DNA of 13,579 nucleotides from an uncultured Bacilli bacterium. Its GTDB lineage: Bacteria; Bacillota_I; Bacilli_A; RF39; UBA660. Location of the stretch: positions 1-13,579 of the forward strand of contig CANRLB010000025.1 of assembly GCA_947631365.1 (NCBI GenBank), read 5' to 3'. The position numbers and the translations under genes were made by a program. The notes beneath the pieces were generated by a model that searched no databases, had not been told where the DNA came from, and was given only the letters and a program-made list of their open reading frames with translations. This document shows positions 6,222-13,579 of this stretch, in pieces; the first letter of the stretch is position 1, and the number at the start of each line of letters is the position of its first letter.

Positions 6222-8339
6222 ATGAAAAAAGTTACAGTAAAAATACCAAAAATACTTATTTTTATTGTGGCTTTTCTTTTTTGTGCCATAATTATTAGAC
6301 TTTCCTATATTGCTTTAAGTGCTAATATTGATGGCATTAATTTACATGAATTTGTTTCTAATCGAAATACTAAAGAAGAAGTTATTTATGCTAAAAGAGG
6401 AAATATCTATGATAAAGAGGGTAAAGTTTTAGCATCAATGGTTAATTCATATACTTTAATTGCTTATTTAGAGCCATCAAGAACAACCGATCCCGATGAT
6501 CCCCAACATGTTATTGATAAAGAAGCAACTGCTAAGATGTTAAATGAAGTTTTAGGAGTTGATTATGATAAAGCTATGGAGCAATTAAACAAAAAAGCTT
6601 ATCAAGTGGAGTTTAATGGGGCTAAAGAAATATCAGAATCAAAGAAAAATGAAATTGAAGCATTAAATATGCCAGGTATTGATTTTATTGCCAGTCAAAA
6701 AAGAAGCTATAGTATGGGTTCATTTGCTTCTTATATTTTGGGATATGCTAAAAAGAATGATAAAGGAGAAGTTATTGGGGAACTAGGAATAGAAGCTGCT
6801 TATAATGATATATTAAAAGGAAAAAATGGTAAACTTACTTATGAAGCTGATGCTCATGGATATCGTCTTCCGACAGCTGAAGTGATGAGTGAAGAGGCCA
6901 TCTCTGGAGATGAAATATATTTAACGTTAGATAGTAAAATTCAAATGTTTGCAGAAAATGTAACTGATACTTTAGCCAAAAATGTTCAAATGGATTGGAT
7001 GATTTTTACTGTCATGGATGCTAAAACTGGTGCAATTGTAGCAAGCAGTACGTATCCAGATTTTAATCCAAATGATTTAAATACTTTAGAAAATTATGTT
7101 AATCCTTTAGTAAGTTATCCTTATGAACCAGGAAGTGTTATGAAATCATTTTCTTTTGCTGCTACAATTGAAGAAGGATTATATAAAGGTGATGAGTTAT
7201 ATAAATCAGGAACTATAAAAGTAGGGGGTGCTACTATTAGAGATCATAATAATGGTGTTGGTTGGGGTGAAAATGGTTATATAACTTTTGATCAAGGGTT
7301 TGCTAATTCTTCTAATGTAGCTACATCAATTTTAGCAAATAGACTAGGAGTTGATCGTTTAACTCGTTATTATAATGAATTAGGTTTTGGCTCTAAAACA
7401 GGTATTGAATTATTTAGTGATGAGAGTAGTGATGAAGAAGCTAAAGGGGTTATTGATTTTCATGGTGATTTGGAACTAGCAACTGCTGGCTTTGGACAAG
7501 GAATTATGGTAACACCGATTCAAATATTACAAGCGATGACGGCCTTCTCTAATGATGGAACAGTTCTAAAACCATACATAGTTGATAAAATAGTGGATGG
7601 TAATGGTAATATTGTTTATCAAGGGGGAAGAAAAGAGTTAAATAAAGTTTATTCTAAAGAAACAACAGATTATATGAAAAATTTAATGTATAATGTTGTT
7701 TATTATGGTTCTTCTGGTGGTATTTGGAAAGCTAAAAAAACCACTCTTATTGGTAAAACAGGAACAGCGCAAATTGGTTCACCAACTGGTTATTTAACAG
7801 GACATTATGATACTATTCAAAGTTTTGCTGGATTGTTTCCTCAAGAAGATCCTCAATATATAATTTATGTTGCGGCCGAAAAAGCTCATACTAATTCGGG
7901 AACCATTGCTAAAGAAGTTATTAAAGCTGTTGATAATATTGCAAGTTATATGGGGCTAGAAAATGAAAATGAAAATATATCTGATTTAACTATTAACCTT
8001 GGTAACTATATTAGTAGTGAAGTTACATCAACAGTTGATGATTTAAAAAAGAAAAATTTAAAAGTATATACTTTAGGAAGTGGTAAATATATTATTAATC
8101 AATATCCCTTAAAAGACATGAAAGTTCTTGAAAATAGTAAAGTATTTATCGTAAGTAATAATTCAGATTATAAAATGGAGGATGTAACTGGTTGGACTTT
8201 AAATGAAGTTATGACTTATGCTAATCTTCTTAAAATAAATTTAGAAGTAGAAGGTAGTGGGTATGTTACTAGTCAAAGTATTAGTAAAGATACTTTAATA
8301 ACTAATGATATGACTTTAAAAGTAGTACTAAAAAAATAA
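6222..8339 (+). CDS. pbpB: Class B penicillin-binding protein, PBP2B type, with two PASTA domains
   Basis: A 705-residue division transpeptidase that forms peptide crosslinks in septal peptidoglycan. One TM segment lies at ~9-32. The PBP dimer domain begins with AKRGNIYDKEGKVLA (~57-71). The transpeptidase domain has all three active-site motifs: SVMK with nucleophile Ser305 and Lys308, SSN at 363-365, and KTG at 512-514. Two C-terminal PASTA domains (~585-645 and ~650-705) follow, as in PBP2x/PBP2B of Firmicutes. The ribosome binding site AGGAGG overlaps the ftsL stop codon, with five bases to the ATG. It is the last gene of the mraZ operon here; the spoVD-murE-mraY genes that usually follow are absent on this strand. 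The stop codon lies within the terminator stem. Confidence 0.95.
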   Translation: MKKVTVKIPKILIFIVAFLFCAIIIRLSYIALSANIDGINLHEFVSNRNTKEEVIYAKRGNIYDKEGKVLASMVNSYTLIAYLEPSRTTDPDDPQHVIDKEATAKMLNEVLGVDYDKAMEQLNKKAYQVEFNGAKEISESKKNEIEALNMPGIDFIASQKRSYSMGSFASYILGYAKKNDKGEVIGELGIEAAYNDILKGKNGKLTYEADAHGYRLPTAEVMSEEAISGDEIYLTLDSKIQMFAENVTDTLAKNVQMDWMIFTVMDAKTGAIVASSTYPDFNPNDLNTLENYVNPLVSYPYEPGSVMKSFSFAATIEEGLYKGDELYKSGTIKVGGATIRDHNNGVGWGENGYITFDQGFANSSNVATSILANRLGVDRLTRYYNELGFGSKTGIELFSDESSDEEAKGVIDFHGDLELATAGFGQGIMVTPIQILQAMTAFSNDGTVLKPYIVDKIVDGNGNIVYQGGRKELNKVYSKETTDYMKNLMYNVVYYGSSGGIWKAKKTTLIGKTGTAQIGSPTGYLTGHYDTIQSFAGLFPQEDPQYIIYVAAEKAHTNSGTIAKEVIKAVDNIASYMGLENENENISDLTINLGNYISSEVTSTVDDLKKKNLKVYTLGSGKYIINQYPLKDMKVLENSKVFIVSNNSDYKMEDVTGWTLNEVMTYANLLKINLEVEGSGYVTSQSISKDTLITNDMTLKVVLKK

Positions 8340-8364
8340 CTATTGAAATATATAGTTATTTTTT
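8331..8364. terminator. Two-way rho-independent terminator between pbpB and the minus-strand unit
   Basis: A perfect 13-bp stem (AAAAAATAACTAT / ATAGTTATTTTTT) with an 8-base loop. Read on either strand it gives a hairpin ending in six T, so it can stop the pbpB transcript and also the converging ftsW/small-ORF transcript. It includes the pbpB stop codon. Confidence 0.85.
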
Positions 8365-8394
8365 GAATCTTCTTTTTAATATTGATGCTTTTAT

Positions 8395-8517
8395 TTAATT
8401 AGCTTGCCTTTGGTATTCTTCATCTGATATATTTCTTCTTCTTTCACTATTAATATTTATTTTTTCTCTTTCTTTTAATAAACCTTCTAAGCGAGGACTT
8501 ATAGCCATTCTATCCAT
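8395..8517 (-). CDS. Uncharacterised 40-residue charged small protein
   Basis: A short ORF with a strong ribosome binding site, AAAGGAG, eight bases before the ATG. The protein starts MDRMAISPRLEGLLKERE, continues with an Arg-rich SERRRNISDEE stretch and ends YQRQAN. It is highly charged, has no hydrophobic segment and is probably helical and cytoplasmic. It lies 56 bp behind ftsW on the same strand and ends 31 bp before the two-way terminator, so it is likely the last cistron of the spoVD-mraY-ftsW unit. A TATAAT at 8539-8544 (read on the minus strand) could give it a private promoter, but the leader would then be only about 15 bases. I recognise no family. The good ribosome binding site and the placement before a terminator support translation; function is unknown. 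Confidence 0.6.
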   Translation of the reverse strand: MDRMAISPRLEGLLKEREKININSERRRNISDEEYQRQAN

Positions 8518-8573
8518 GAATTTTACTCCTTTTTATATATTATATAATAAAGAAGTGATACTTAAAAGTTTAT

Positions 8574-9659
8574 TTAGATGTTTCTACTGATATTTAATAA
8601 TATGCCAATTGAGGCCATGCTGACAAGTAAAGATGAACCACCATAAGATAAGAAGGGAAGAGTTACACCGGTTACCGGTATAAGACCGACCACAACCATT
8701 AAATTTAAAGTTGCTTGAATAATTAAACCAAAAGACAGGCCAAAAGCTAGAAATTTACCAAACATATCTTTACTTTTTAAAGATATAATCATTCCTCTAT
8801 AGAAAATAACTAAGAAAAGAAAACTGACAATTAAAACACCTAAAAAACCTAATTCTTCACTGATAATCGAAAAAATAAAATCTGTTTGGGGTTCTGGTAA
8901 ATAAAAATATTTTTGACGGGATTTTAAAAATCCTTGTCCTAATAGGCCACCTGGACCAATAGCGTATAAACTTTGAAGTATTTGGTATCCACTACCTAAA
9001 GGATCACTCCAAGGATTTAAAAAACTAACTATTCTTTTCATTCGATAAGGGGCTGCAATAATAAGGCCAACTATACCAACAAGACCAAATAAGCCTATTT
9101 TTAAAAAGAATGAAATATTAACACCACTTGTAAAAATTAAAACTACTAAAGTAAGGACAATAACCATCGCAGTTCCAAAATCTGGTTCAAGCATAATGAT
9201 GGCAAAGAAAAAGCCAATTACTCCTAAAATAGGAAAGACGCCTTTAATAATACTTTTCATATTTTTTTTATTATTAGTTAAGTATTTAGAAACATAAATA
9301 ATTAAACCAATTTTCGCAAATTCTGATGGTTGAATACCTAATGATCCAATACCAAACCAGCTTCGAGACCCATTTCTAATACTTCCTATTCCTGGTATTA
9401 AAACTAATATTAAAAGAATAGCACAAATAAGTAAAATAATATTAGCGTATTTTAAATAAATGTGATAATCTAATTTAGATAAAATATATAAAATAATAAG
9501 ACCAACTAAAAAAAAGATGGCTTGCATTTTGACAAACTTATAAGGATCATTAAATTTATATTCAGCCCAGACAAAACTAGCTGAATAGATCATTATAAGC
9601 CCAAAGATAGCGATAATAATTGTCGCTATAAGTAAAATCTTATCTATTCCCCTTTTCAT
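8574..9659 (-). CDS. ftsW: SEDS peptidoglycan glycosyltransferase FtsW/SpoVE type
   Basis: A 361-residue polytopic protein with about ten TM segments, of the SEDS family that polymerises lipid II into glycan strands together with a class B PBP. Seen motifs: GSRSWFGIGSLGIQPSEFAK (~97-116), LEPDFGTA (~157-164), GYQILQSLYAIGPGGLLGQG (~224-243), LPEPQTDFIF with the putative catalytic Asp260, and the C-terminal family signature ending LPFLSYGGSSL (~334-344). The GIQPSEFAK and GVTLPFLSYGGSS forms fit FtsW/SpoVE better than RodA. A shorter N-terminus than E. coli FtsW is normal in Firmicutes. The start has AGGGGG four bases upstream. It follows mraY by 22 bp; in the canonical cluster murD would lie between them. 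Confidence 0.93.
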   Translation of the reverse strand: MKRGIDKILLIATIIIAIFGLIMIYSASFVWAEYKFNDPYKFVKMQAIFFLVGLIILYILSKLDYHIYLKYANIILLICAILLILVLIPGIGSIRNGSRSWFGIGSLGIQPSEFAKIGLIIYVSKYLTNNKKNMKSIIKGVFPILGVIGFFFAIIMLEPDFGTAMVIVLTLVVLIFTSGVNISFFLKIGLFGLVGIVGLIIAAPYRMKRIVSFLNPWSDPLGSGYQILQSLYAIGPGGLLGQGFLKSRQKYFYLPEPQTDFIFSIISEELGFLGVLIVSFLFLVIFYRGMIISLKSKDMFGKFLAFGLSFGLIIQATLNLMVVVGLIPVTGVTLPFLSYGGSSLLVSMASIGILLNISRNI

Positions 9660-9681
9660 TAAACCCCCTAAAATTTATTTT

Positions 9682-10674
9682 TTATAACCAAACACCGTAA
9701 GTAATTGCAGCCATAGCTAGAAGTAAACCCACAACATAAAATAATTTGACAATGTCATTTTCATGCCATTTTAATTCTTCAAAATGATGATGAAGTGGGG
9801 CTTTTAAAAAAACTTTTTTATGAAAATATCTTATTCCAACTATTTGTATAAAACTACTTAAAGTTTCAATAACAAAGACACCACCAATAATTGCAAGGGA
9901 TAATTCGTGTCTTGTTAAAATAGCAATAGTTGCTAAGGCTCCACCTAAAGAAAGACTTCCTAAATCACCCATAAAAACTTTAGCTGGATGACTATTATAG
10001 ACTAAGAAACCAAGGAGAGCTCCAACGATTAAAAAACAAAATATAGCTATTTCTTGATATCCTTCAAGCCAACCACAATTCCAAGATATAATACCATAAG
10101 CTAGAAAGGCAATAGCGGATAAGCCAGCACAAAGGCCATCTAAGCCATCAGTAATATTAACAGCATTTGTGGTACCAACAAGTAAAAATAAAATAAATAA
10201 GCCAAAAGTCCATCCTAAAGGAATGACTAAATTTAAAGCTGTAAACTCAATAGTTGATGATCCACCACTACGCATAAAAAAGTAAAAGAAAACTAAAGCA
10301 ATAATAACTTGAAATAAAAATTTAGTTACTAAAGAAAGACCAGCATTATCTTTATATTTTACTTTAAGAAAATCATCTATACCCCCTAAAAGAGCATAGG
10401 CTAAAAAGACAAAAACTAAAATTAAAATATTAAAACTTATATCAATGCTTTTATTAATATAGAGTAAAATTAAAGAAATTATTACCGGAACTATAAAAAT
10501 AATTCCCCCCATGGTTGGGGTCCCTTCTTTTTTTAAATGTCGAACATTGATATCCCGACTTACACTTTGGCCTATATGGAATTTTCTTAATATAGGAATA
10601 AATATTAAGCCACAGGAAATTGCTAGAGTAAAACCTAACATCATAGCCATTGCGGCTTTTGCAAGAATTAACAT
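9682..10674 (-). CDS. mraY: Phospho-N-acetylmuramoyl-pentapeptide transferase MraY
   Basis: A 330-residue polytopic membrane enzyme that transfers phospho-MurNAc-pentapeptide from UDP to undecaprenyl phosphate, making lipid I. Diagnostic motifs: GTPTMGG (~51-57), DDFLK with the metal-binding Asp pair at 100-101, NAVNITDGLDGL (~170-181), NSHPAKVFMGDLGSLSLGG (~227-245) and APLHHHFE (~292-299). Length is typical of Firmicutes MraY. The frame can be extended three codons to a GTG, but that GTG is part of the GAGGTGG ribosome binding site, so the ATG is the start. A TATAAT at 10693-10698 (minus strand) gives a possible extra promoter in the 78-bp gap after the upstream pbp gene, though its -35 is poor. 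murE, normally before mraY, is missing here. Confidence 0.97.
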   Translation of the reverse strand: MLILAKAAMAMMLGFTLAISCGLIFIPILRKFHIGQSVSRDINVRHLKKEGTPTMGGIIFIVPVIISLILLYINKSIDISFNILILVFVFLAYALLGGIDDFLKVKYKDNAGLSLVTKFLFQVIIALVFFYFFMRSGGSSTIEFTALNLVIPLGWTFGLFILFLLVGTTNAVNITDGLDGLCAGLSAIAFLAYGIISWNCGWLEGYQEIAIFCFLIVGALLGFLVYNSHPAKVFMGDLGSLSLGGALATIAILTRHELSLAIIGGVFVIETLSSFIQIVGIRYFHKKVFLKAPLHHHFEELKWHENDIVKLFYVVGLLLAMAAITYGVWL

Positions 10675-10679
10675 GAATT

Positions 10680-10686
10680 CCACCTC
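10680..10686 (-). promoter_or_regulatory. Ribosome binding site of mraY
   Basis: GAGGTGG (read on the minus strand) lies five bases before the ATG at 10674. It contains the in-frame GTG that would otherwise look like a start three codons earlier. Confidence 0.8.
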
Positions 10687-10752
10687 TTTTTAATTATACA
10701 ACATTGCTTCTTTTTCCTTTAGTTCTAAAATGCATTTTTACATAAATTGACA

Positions 10753-12654
10753 TTAATTTAAAAGAAGAGTAATAGTAGTTTCAACACTTTGAAAAGTATT
10801 AGCAGAAGGCGACATATAAACAACTTTATCTCCATTGCCACTATATTTTACTTTAAAATCTTTTAAAGCTTTAGTTGCTTCACTTTTGCTCATGCCAACC
10901 ACATCAGGAACTACTAAATATTTAACATCTAAATAACTATATTCTTTTAACATTCCACCACTTTGTTCTTTAATATTTAAAGTTTCAATAGCTGATAGTA
11001 AAATGCTTCTGGCTATAGGAGCCGAAACTGTTCCTCCATATTGGGTGACACCTTTGGGATTATCAATAGCAACATAAACAATAACTTCAGGATCATTAGC
11101 GGGTAAAAAGCCAATAAATGATAAAGTGTAATTTCCTACCATATATTTTCCATCTTTAACTTTTTGAGCTGTTCCTGTTTTACCACCAACACGGTAATTT
11201 TCAATATAAGCATTTTTTCCAGTACCATTAGAAACAACACTTTCTAATGCAAATCTGGCGGTAGCTGATGTTTCTGGTGAAATAACTTTTCTTTTTAGCT
11301 TTGGTTTATTTTCAAAAACAATGGCTTTACTAATATCATCAGTGACACTTGTTACAACATAAGGAGTATATAAAAGACCACCATTAATAACAGCTGATAC
11401 GGCCGTTATTTGTTGAATTGGGGTAACACTTATACCTTGACCAAAAGCAGTTGTAGCAAGTTCCAATGGCCCCATTGCTTCTTCTTTAAATAAAATACCA
11501 TTACCTTCACCATTAAGATCAATACCTGTTTTAGAGCCAAAGCCAAAATTTTTAATATAGCTCATTAGTTTTTCCACTCCTAGTTTATTTCCTAGTGATA
11601 CAAAACCGGGGTTACAAGAATTTTCGACTACTTCTAGGTAAGTTTGAGTACCATGTCCTCCGTGCTTCCAACAGTGAAGAGTACCACCATCAACAGAAAT
11701 AGCACCAGTATCTGTGAAGGTATCTTTAAATAAATCAACTGTTCCTTCTTCAATTGTGGAAGCTAAAGTAATAATTTTAAAAGTACTTCCGGGTTCAAAA
11801 GTCATCCAGATAGGAAGATTTCGGTTGATAATTTCCTCACTATAGTTTTGATAATTAGTGGGGTCAAATGATGGAAGACTACCCATAGCAAGTATTTCTC
11901 CGGTTTTAGGATTCATTACAATACTTAAAGCAGCATCAGCATTATATTTATCTGTTGCATTTCTAAGTTCATTATCGACAGCTTTAACCAATTCAATATC
12001 CAAAGTTAATTTTAAAGTCATTCCTTTAGTTGGAGAAACATAACTATCTGGTATTTCTAATTTATTACCTTTACCATCACTATAATATTTTAACTCTCCA
12101 TTAGTTCCTTTTAAGTAAGAATCATAAGTAAGTTCTAAACCAGATAAACCTTGATTATCACTACCTACAAAACCAATTATATGAGCCAGAGTATCACCAT
12201 AAGGATAATATCTTTTTGAATCAACTACTAAGTATACTCCATCATAACCTAATTTATCTATTTTATCAGCTACAGCACTATCTAAATCCATCCCTTTTCT
12301 AATAATTTCCATACTACTATGTTTTGATACATATTTATAAACATCATCATAAGAACAATTAAGTATTTCAGCAATGTCTTTTGAGACTTTTTCTTTATCT
12401 TTAATTTGACTAGGAACTACATAAATAGTGGTGGTAACAATACTTGTAGCTAAGATATTACCATTTCGATCAACTATATCTCCCCTTGGGGCATTAATAG
12501 TCATTTTTCGACTCCATAAATCTTCAGTTATTTTTGAAAGTTTATTATAAGATATGACTTGAATATAAAATACTTTACCTATTATTAATAAAAAGGCAAT
12601 AATCATAACAATAATCACAAATCTAATTCTAATATGGATATCGTTAAAAAACAT
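10753..12654 (-). CDS. spoVD: Class B penicillin-binding protein, SpoVD-like, one PASTA domain
   Basis: A 633-residue transpeptidase with one TM segment at ~10-32, a dimer domain starting APRGDIVDRNGNILA (~55-69), and a complete active site: STFK with nucleophile Ser290 and Lys293, SCN at 346-348 and KTG at 492-494. A segment with HCWKHGGHG (~327-335) between the first two motifs is typical of the SpoVD/PBP2 subgroup. A single PASTA domain begins VVPDVVGMSKSEA (~582). Position before mraY and ftsW matches the canonical place of spoVD, but the unit is inverted relative to mraZ. SpoVD-like names do not prove sporulation; the enzyme could equally serve vegetative growth. The start is the ATG at 12654, since the GTG codons upstream form the ribosome binding site. 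Two class B PBPs of different PASTA number thus face each other here. Confidence 0.93.
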   Translation of the reverse strand: MFFNDIHIRIRFVIIVMIIAFLLIIGKVFYIQVISYNKLSKITEDLWSRKMTINAPRGDIVDRNGNILATSIVTTTIYVVPSQIKDKEKVSKDIAEILNCSYDDVYKYVSKHSSMEIIRKGMDLDSAVADKIDKLGYDGVYLVVDSKRYYPYGDTLAHIIGFVGSDNQGLSGLELTYDSYLKGTNGELKYYSDGKGNKLEIPDSYVSPTKGMTLKLTLDIELVKAVDNELRNATDKYNADAALSIVMNPKTGEILAMGSLPSFDPTNYQNYSEEIINRNLPIWMTFEPGSTFKIITLASTIEEGTVDLFKDTFTDTGAISVDGGTLHCWKHGGHGTQTYLEVVENSCNPGFVSLGNKLGVEKLMSYIKNFGFGSKTGIDLNGEGNGILFKEEAMGPLELATTAFGQGISVTPIQQITAVSAVINGGLLYTPYVVTSVTDDISKAIVFENKPKLKRKVISPETSATARFALESVVSNGTGKNAYIENYRVGGKTGTAQKVKDGKYMVGNYTLSFIGFLPANDPEVIVYVAIDNPKGVTQYGGTVSAPIARSILLSAIETLNIKEQSGGMLKEYSYLDVKYLVVPDVVGMSKSEATKALKDFKVKYSGNGDKVVYMSPSANTFQSVETTITLLLN

Positions 12655-12659
12655 ATTAT

Positions 12660-12666
12660 TCACCAC
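12660..12666 (-). promoter_or_regulatory. Ribosome binding site of the spoVD-like gene
   Basis: GTGGTGA (minus strand) lies five bases before the ATG at 12654. Both in-frame GTG codons just upstream belong to this site. No convincing promoter for this gene was seen in the 138-bp divergent gap to lemA. Confidence 0.7.
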
Positions 12667-12753
12667 TAAATAATATGTTTTAATAGATTTAAAGATGAGA
12701 ACAATATTAAAAATTAATAGGGTATTTTAAATTATTTAGTCTTAAATAAATCA

Positions 12754-12782
12754 TTGTAAATTAAATTTAATTATGATATTAT
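12754..12782 (+). promoter_or_regulatory. Extended -10 promoter of lemA
   Basis: TTGTAA (12754-12759), a 17-bp spacer and TATTAT (12777-12782), with TG one base before the -10 (12774-12775). Transcription would start near 12789, just upstream of the AAGGAGG ribosome binding site, giving a leader of about 16 bases. Confidence 0.75.
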
Positions 12783-12804
12783 ATTTTATATAAGGAGGAT
12801 ATAA

Positions 12805-13356
12805 ATGAGTTGGTGGATTATTTTAATTATTGTTTTAGTATTAATAGTTTTATATGTTATATCTAACTATAATAGTTTAGTTAGTTTAAGAAATAAGGTG
12901 GAAGATCAAAAAAGTCAAATTGATGTTGAATTAAAAAGACGTTTTGATTTAATTCCTAATTTGATAGAAACAGTAAAAGGTTATACTAAACATGAAAAAG
13001 AAACTTTAGAAGATGTTGTTAAAGCAAGAAATTCTTATGTCTCAGCTAGTAGTACTGAAGAAGGTTTAAAAGCTGATGGCGAACTTAGCAAAGCGATTAG
13101 TAAATTATTTGCTTTATCAGAAGCTTATCCAGATTTAAAAGCTAATGAGAATTTTATGAATTTACAAAATGAGTTAACAGAAATTGAAGAAAAAATTGTT
13201 TATGCTAGAGGATTTTATAATGATTCAGTATTAAAACTTAATAACAAGATAATGATGTTTCCATCAAATATAATAGCGAATATGTTTGGCTTTAAGAAAG
13301 AAACTTTCTTTGAAGCATCTAGTGAAGAAAGAGAAAACGTTAAAGTTAAATTTTAG
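12805..13356 (+). CDS. lemA: LemA family membrane protein
   Basis: A 183-residue LemA protein. A hydrophobic N-terminal anchor (residues ~4-22, after MSW) is followed by the diagnostic NYNSLVSLRNKVEDQKSQIDVELKRRFDLIPNLIETVKGY, written here in parts: NYNSLVSLRNKVEDQ, then SQIDVELKRRFDLIPNL, then ETVKGYTKHEKET. The rest is a long helical bundle ending in the usual YNDSVLKLNNKIMMFPSN and a Phe/Lys/Glu-rich tail. LemA proteins have an extracytoplasmic N-terminus in some bacteria and a helical domain of unknown role. The start has AAGGAGG six bases upstream. A DUF2207-like gene follows on the same strand, a pairing that recurs in bacteria and suggests a shared envelope function. Confidence 0.95.
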   Translation: MSWWIILIIVLVLIVLYVISNYNSLVSLRNKVEDQKSQIDVELKRRFDLIPNLIETVKGYTKHEKETLEDVVKARNSYVSASSTEEGLKADGELSKAISKLFALSEAYPDLKANENFMNLQNELTEIEEKIVYARGFYNDSVLKLNNKIMMFPSNIIANMFGFKKETFFEASSEERENVKVKF

Positions 13357-13379
13357 GGCATTATAAAAAATGCCTTTTT
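13357..13379 (+). terminator. Hairpin with T tract after lemA, possibly an attenuating terminator
   Basis: A 6-bp stem (GGCATT / AATGCC) with an A/T loop and five T, beginning directly after the lemA stop codon. The stem is short and the next gene begins only 25 bases on with no visible promoter of its own, so partial read-through from lemA is likely. Confidence 0.65.
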
Positions 13380-13391
13380 AATTATTTTAAA

Positions 13392-13399
13392 GAGGTGAT
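13392..13399 (+). promoter_or_regulatory. Ribosome binding site pointing to an ATA start
   Basis: GAGGTGAT is an eight-base match to the 16S rRNA 3' end. The codon at the right distance in the open frame is ATA (13404), four bases on. An in-frame GTG at 13395 lies inside the site itself. Confidence 0.6.
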
Positions 13400-13403
13400 T
13401 AAA

Positions 13404-13579
13404 ATAAAAAAAATAGCATATGTTCTTGTCTTTTTATTGAGCCTTTTCATTAGTAGTGTGGTTTATGCAAACGATATTAAACGAATAACCATGGATATTT
13501 ATGTAGATAATAATGGTAATGCTCATATAAAAGAAGAATGGACAGCGTCTTTAAATAGTGGAACAGAAGGGTATAAACC
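13404..13579 (+). CDS. Secreted DUF2207-like protein, 3' end missing, probable ATA start
   Basis: About 58 residues are visible before the window ends. Read with ATA as start, the protein begins with a classic signal peptide: KKIA, a hydrophobic core YVLVFLLSLFISSVV, and a YA|ND junction fitting signal peptidase I. The mature part (IKRITMDIYVDNNGNAHIKE, then EWTASLNSGTEGYK) resembles the start of DUF2207 domains, which open with a beta strand of the form I..Y.V.I.V..DG...V.E. The gene follows lemA on the same strand, a common partnership. No ATG or TTG start exists before the signal peptide; GTG at 13395 is in frame but would be within the ribosome binding site, and ATT at 13398 is too close. 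Family assignment rests on a short fragment plus context, so it is moderate; the start codon is inferred. Confidence 0.65.
   Translation, partial: MKKIAYVLVFLLSLFISSVVYANDIKRITMDIYVDNNGNAHIKEEWTASLNSGTEGYK

Noticed and set aside
8532..8567. Private promoter for the 40-residue ORF (TATAAT at 8539-8544, minus strand)
   Set aside because: The -35 matches consensus poorly and the transcript would begin at the ribosome binding site; co-transcription with ftsW is simpler.
10675..10683. GTG start for mraY three codons upstream of the ATG
   Set aside because: The GTG lies inside the GAGGTGG ribosome binding site; the ATG at 10674 has correct spacing.
10753..12654. Presence of a spoVD-like gene as proof of sporulation
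   Set aside because: Class B PBPs at this place in the cluster occur in non-sporulating Firmicutes; no sporulation-specific gene or sigma-factor site was seen.
12655..12666. GTG start for the spoVD-like gene four codons upstream of the ATG
   Set aside because: The GTGGTGA sequence is the ribosome binding site for the ATG at 12654, five bases away.
1..13579. TGA read as Trp, as in Mycoplasma-like relatives
   Set aside because: All Trp codons in recognised proteins are TGG, and the gene at 1336-1620 ends at TGA with a sensible C-terminus.

Overview
The window is a very AT-rich stretch of chromosome from a low-GC Gram-positive bacterium. The gene content (yceD-rpmF, the mraZ-rsmH-ftsL-pbp division operon, two class B penicillin-binding proteins with PASTA domains, mraY, a SEDS polymerase, lemA) and the strong purine-rich ribosome binding sites point to Bacillota, probably an uncultured Bacilli lineage near Erysipelotrichia/RF39; that placement is inferred. 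Trp is always TGG and one gene stops at TGA, so the standard bacterial code applies. No rRNA, tRNA, CRISPR array, transposase or phage gene was seen.

Layout. 1-932 (+): 3' part of a secreted or membrane polysaccharide deacetylase. 922-1620 (-): two small membrane proteins of unknown function. 1760-2430 (+): yceD-rpmF, closed by a terminator. 2484-4424 (+): an isolated transcription unit with its own sigma-A-type promoter and terminator, encoding a 609-residue membrane-anchored, Ig-like, Cys-rich surface protein whose codon use differs from the housekeeping genes. 4426-8364 (+): the mraZ-rsmH-ftsL-pbpB operon, with a clear MraZ operator (four GTGG boxes at exact 10-bp spacing) and a terminator. 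12654-8395 (-): spoVD-like pbp, mraY, ftsW and a 40-residue small ORF, facing the mraZ operon and ending at the same two-way terminator. 12754-13579 (+): lemA with its own promoter, then the start of a signal-peptide-bearing DUF2207-like gene whose best start codon is ATA.

Function. Most of the window serves the cell envelope. MraZ controls the operon, RsmH methylates 16S rRNA, FtsL and PBP2B belong to the septal complex, MraY makes lipid I, and FtsW with the class B PBPs polymerises and crosslinks septal peptidoglycan. The deacetylase would modify the finished wall.

Main points for a second look: the dcw cluster is broken into two convergent halves, with spoVD-mraY-ftsW in canonical order but inverted and without murE, murD or murG between them; the Ig-like/Cys-rich surface protein placed between rpmF and mraZ; the probable ATA start after lemA; a small uncharacterised ORF behind ftsW; and a Met in place of the usual His in the SAM-binding motif of RsmH. 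I did not find a clearly new multi-gene system.
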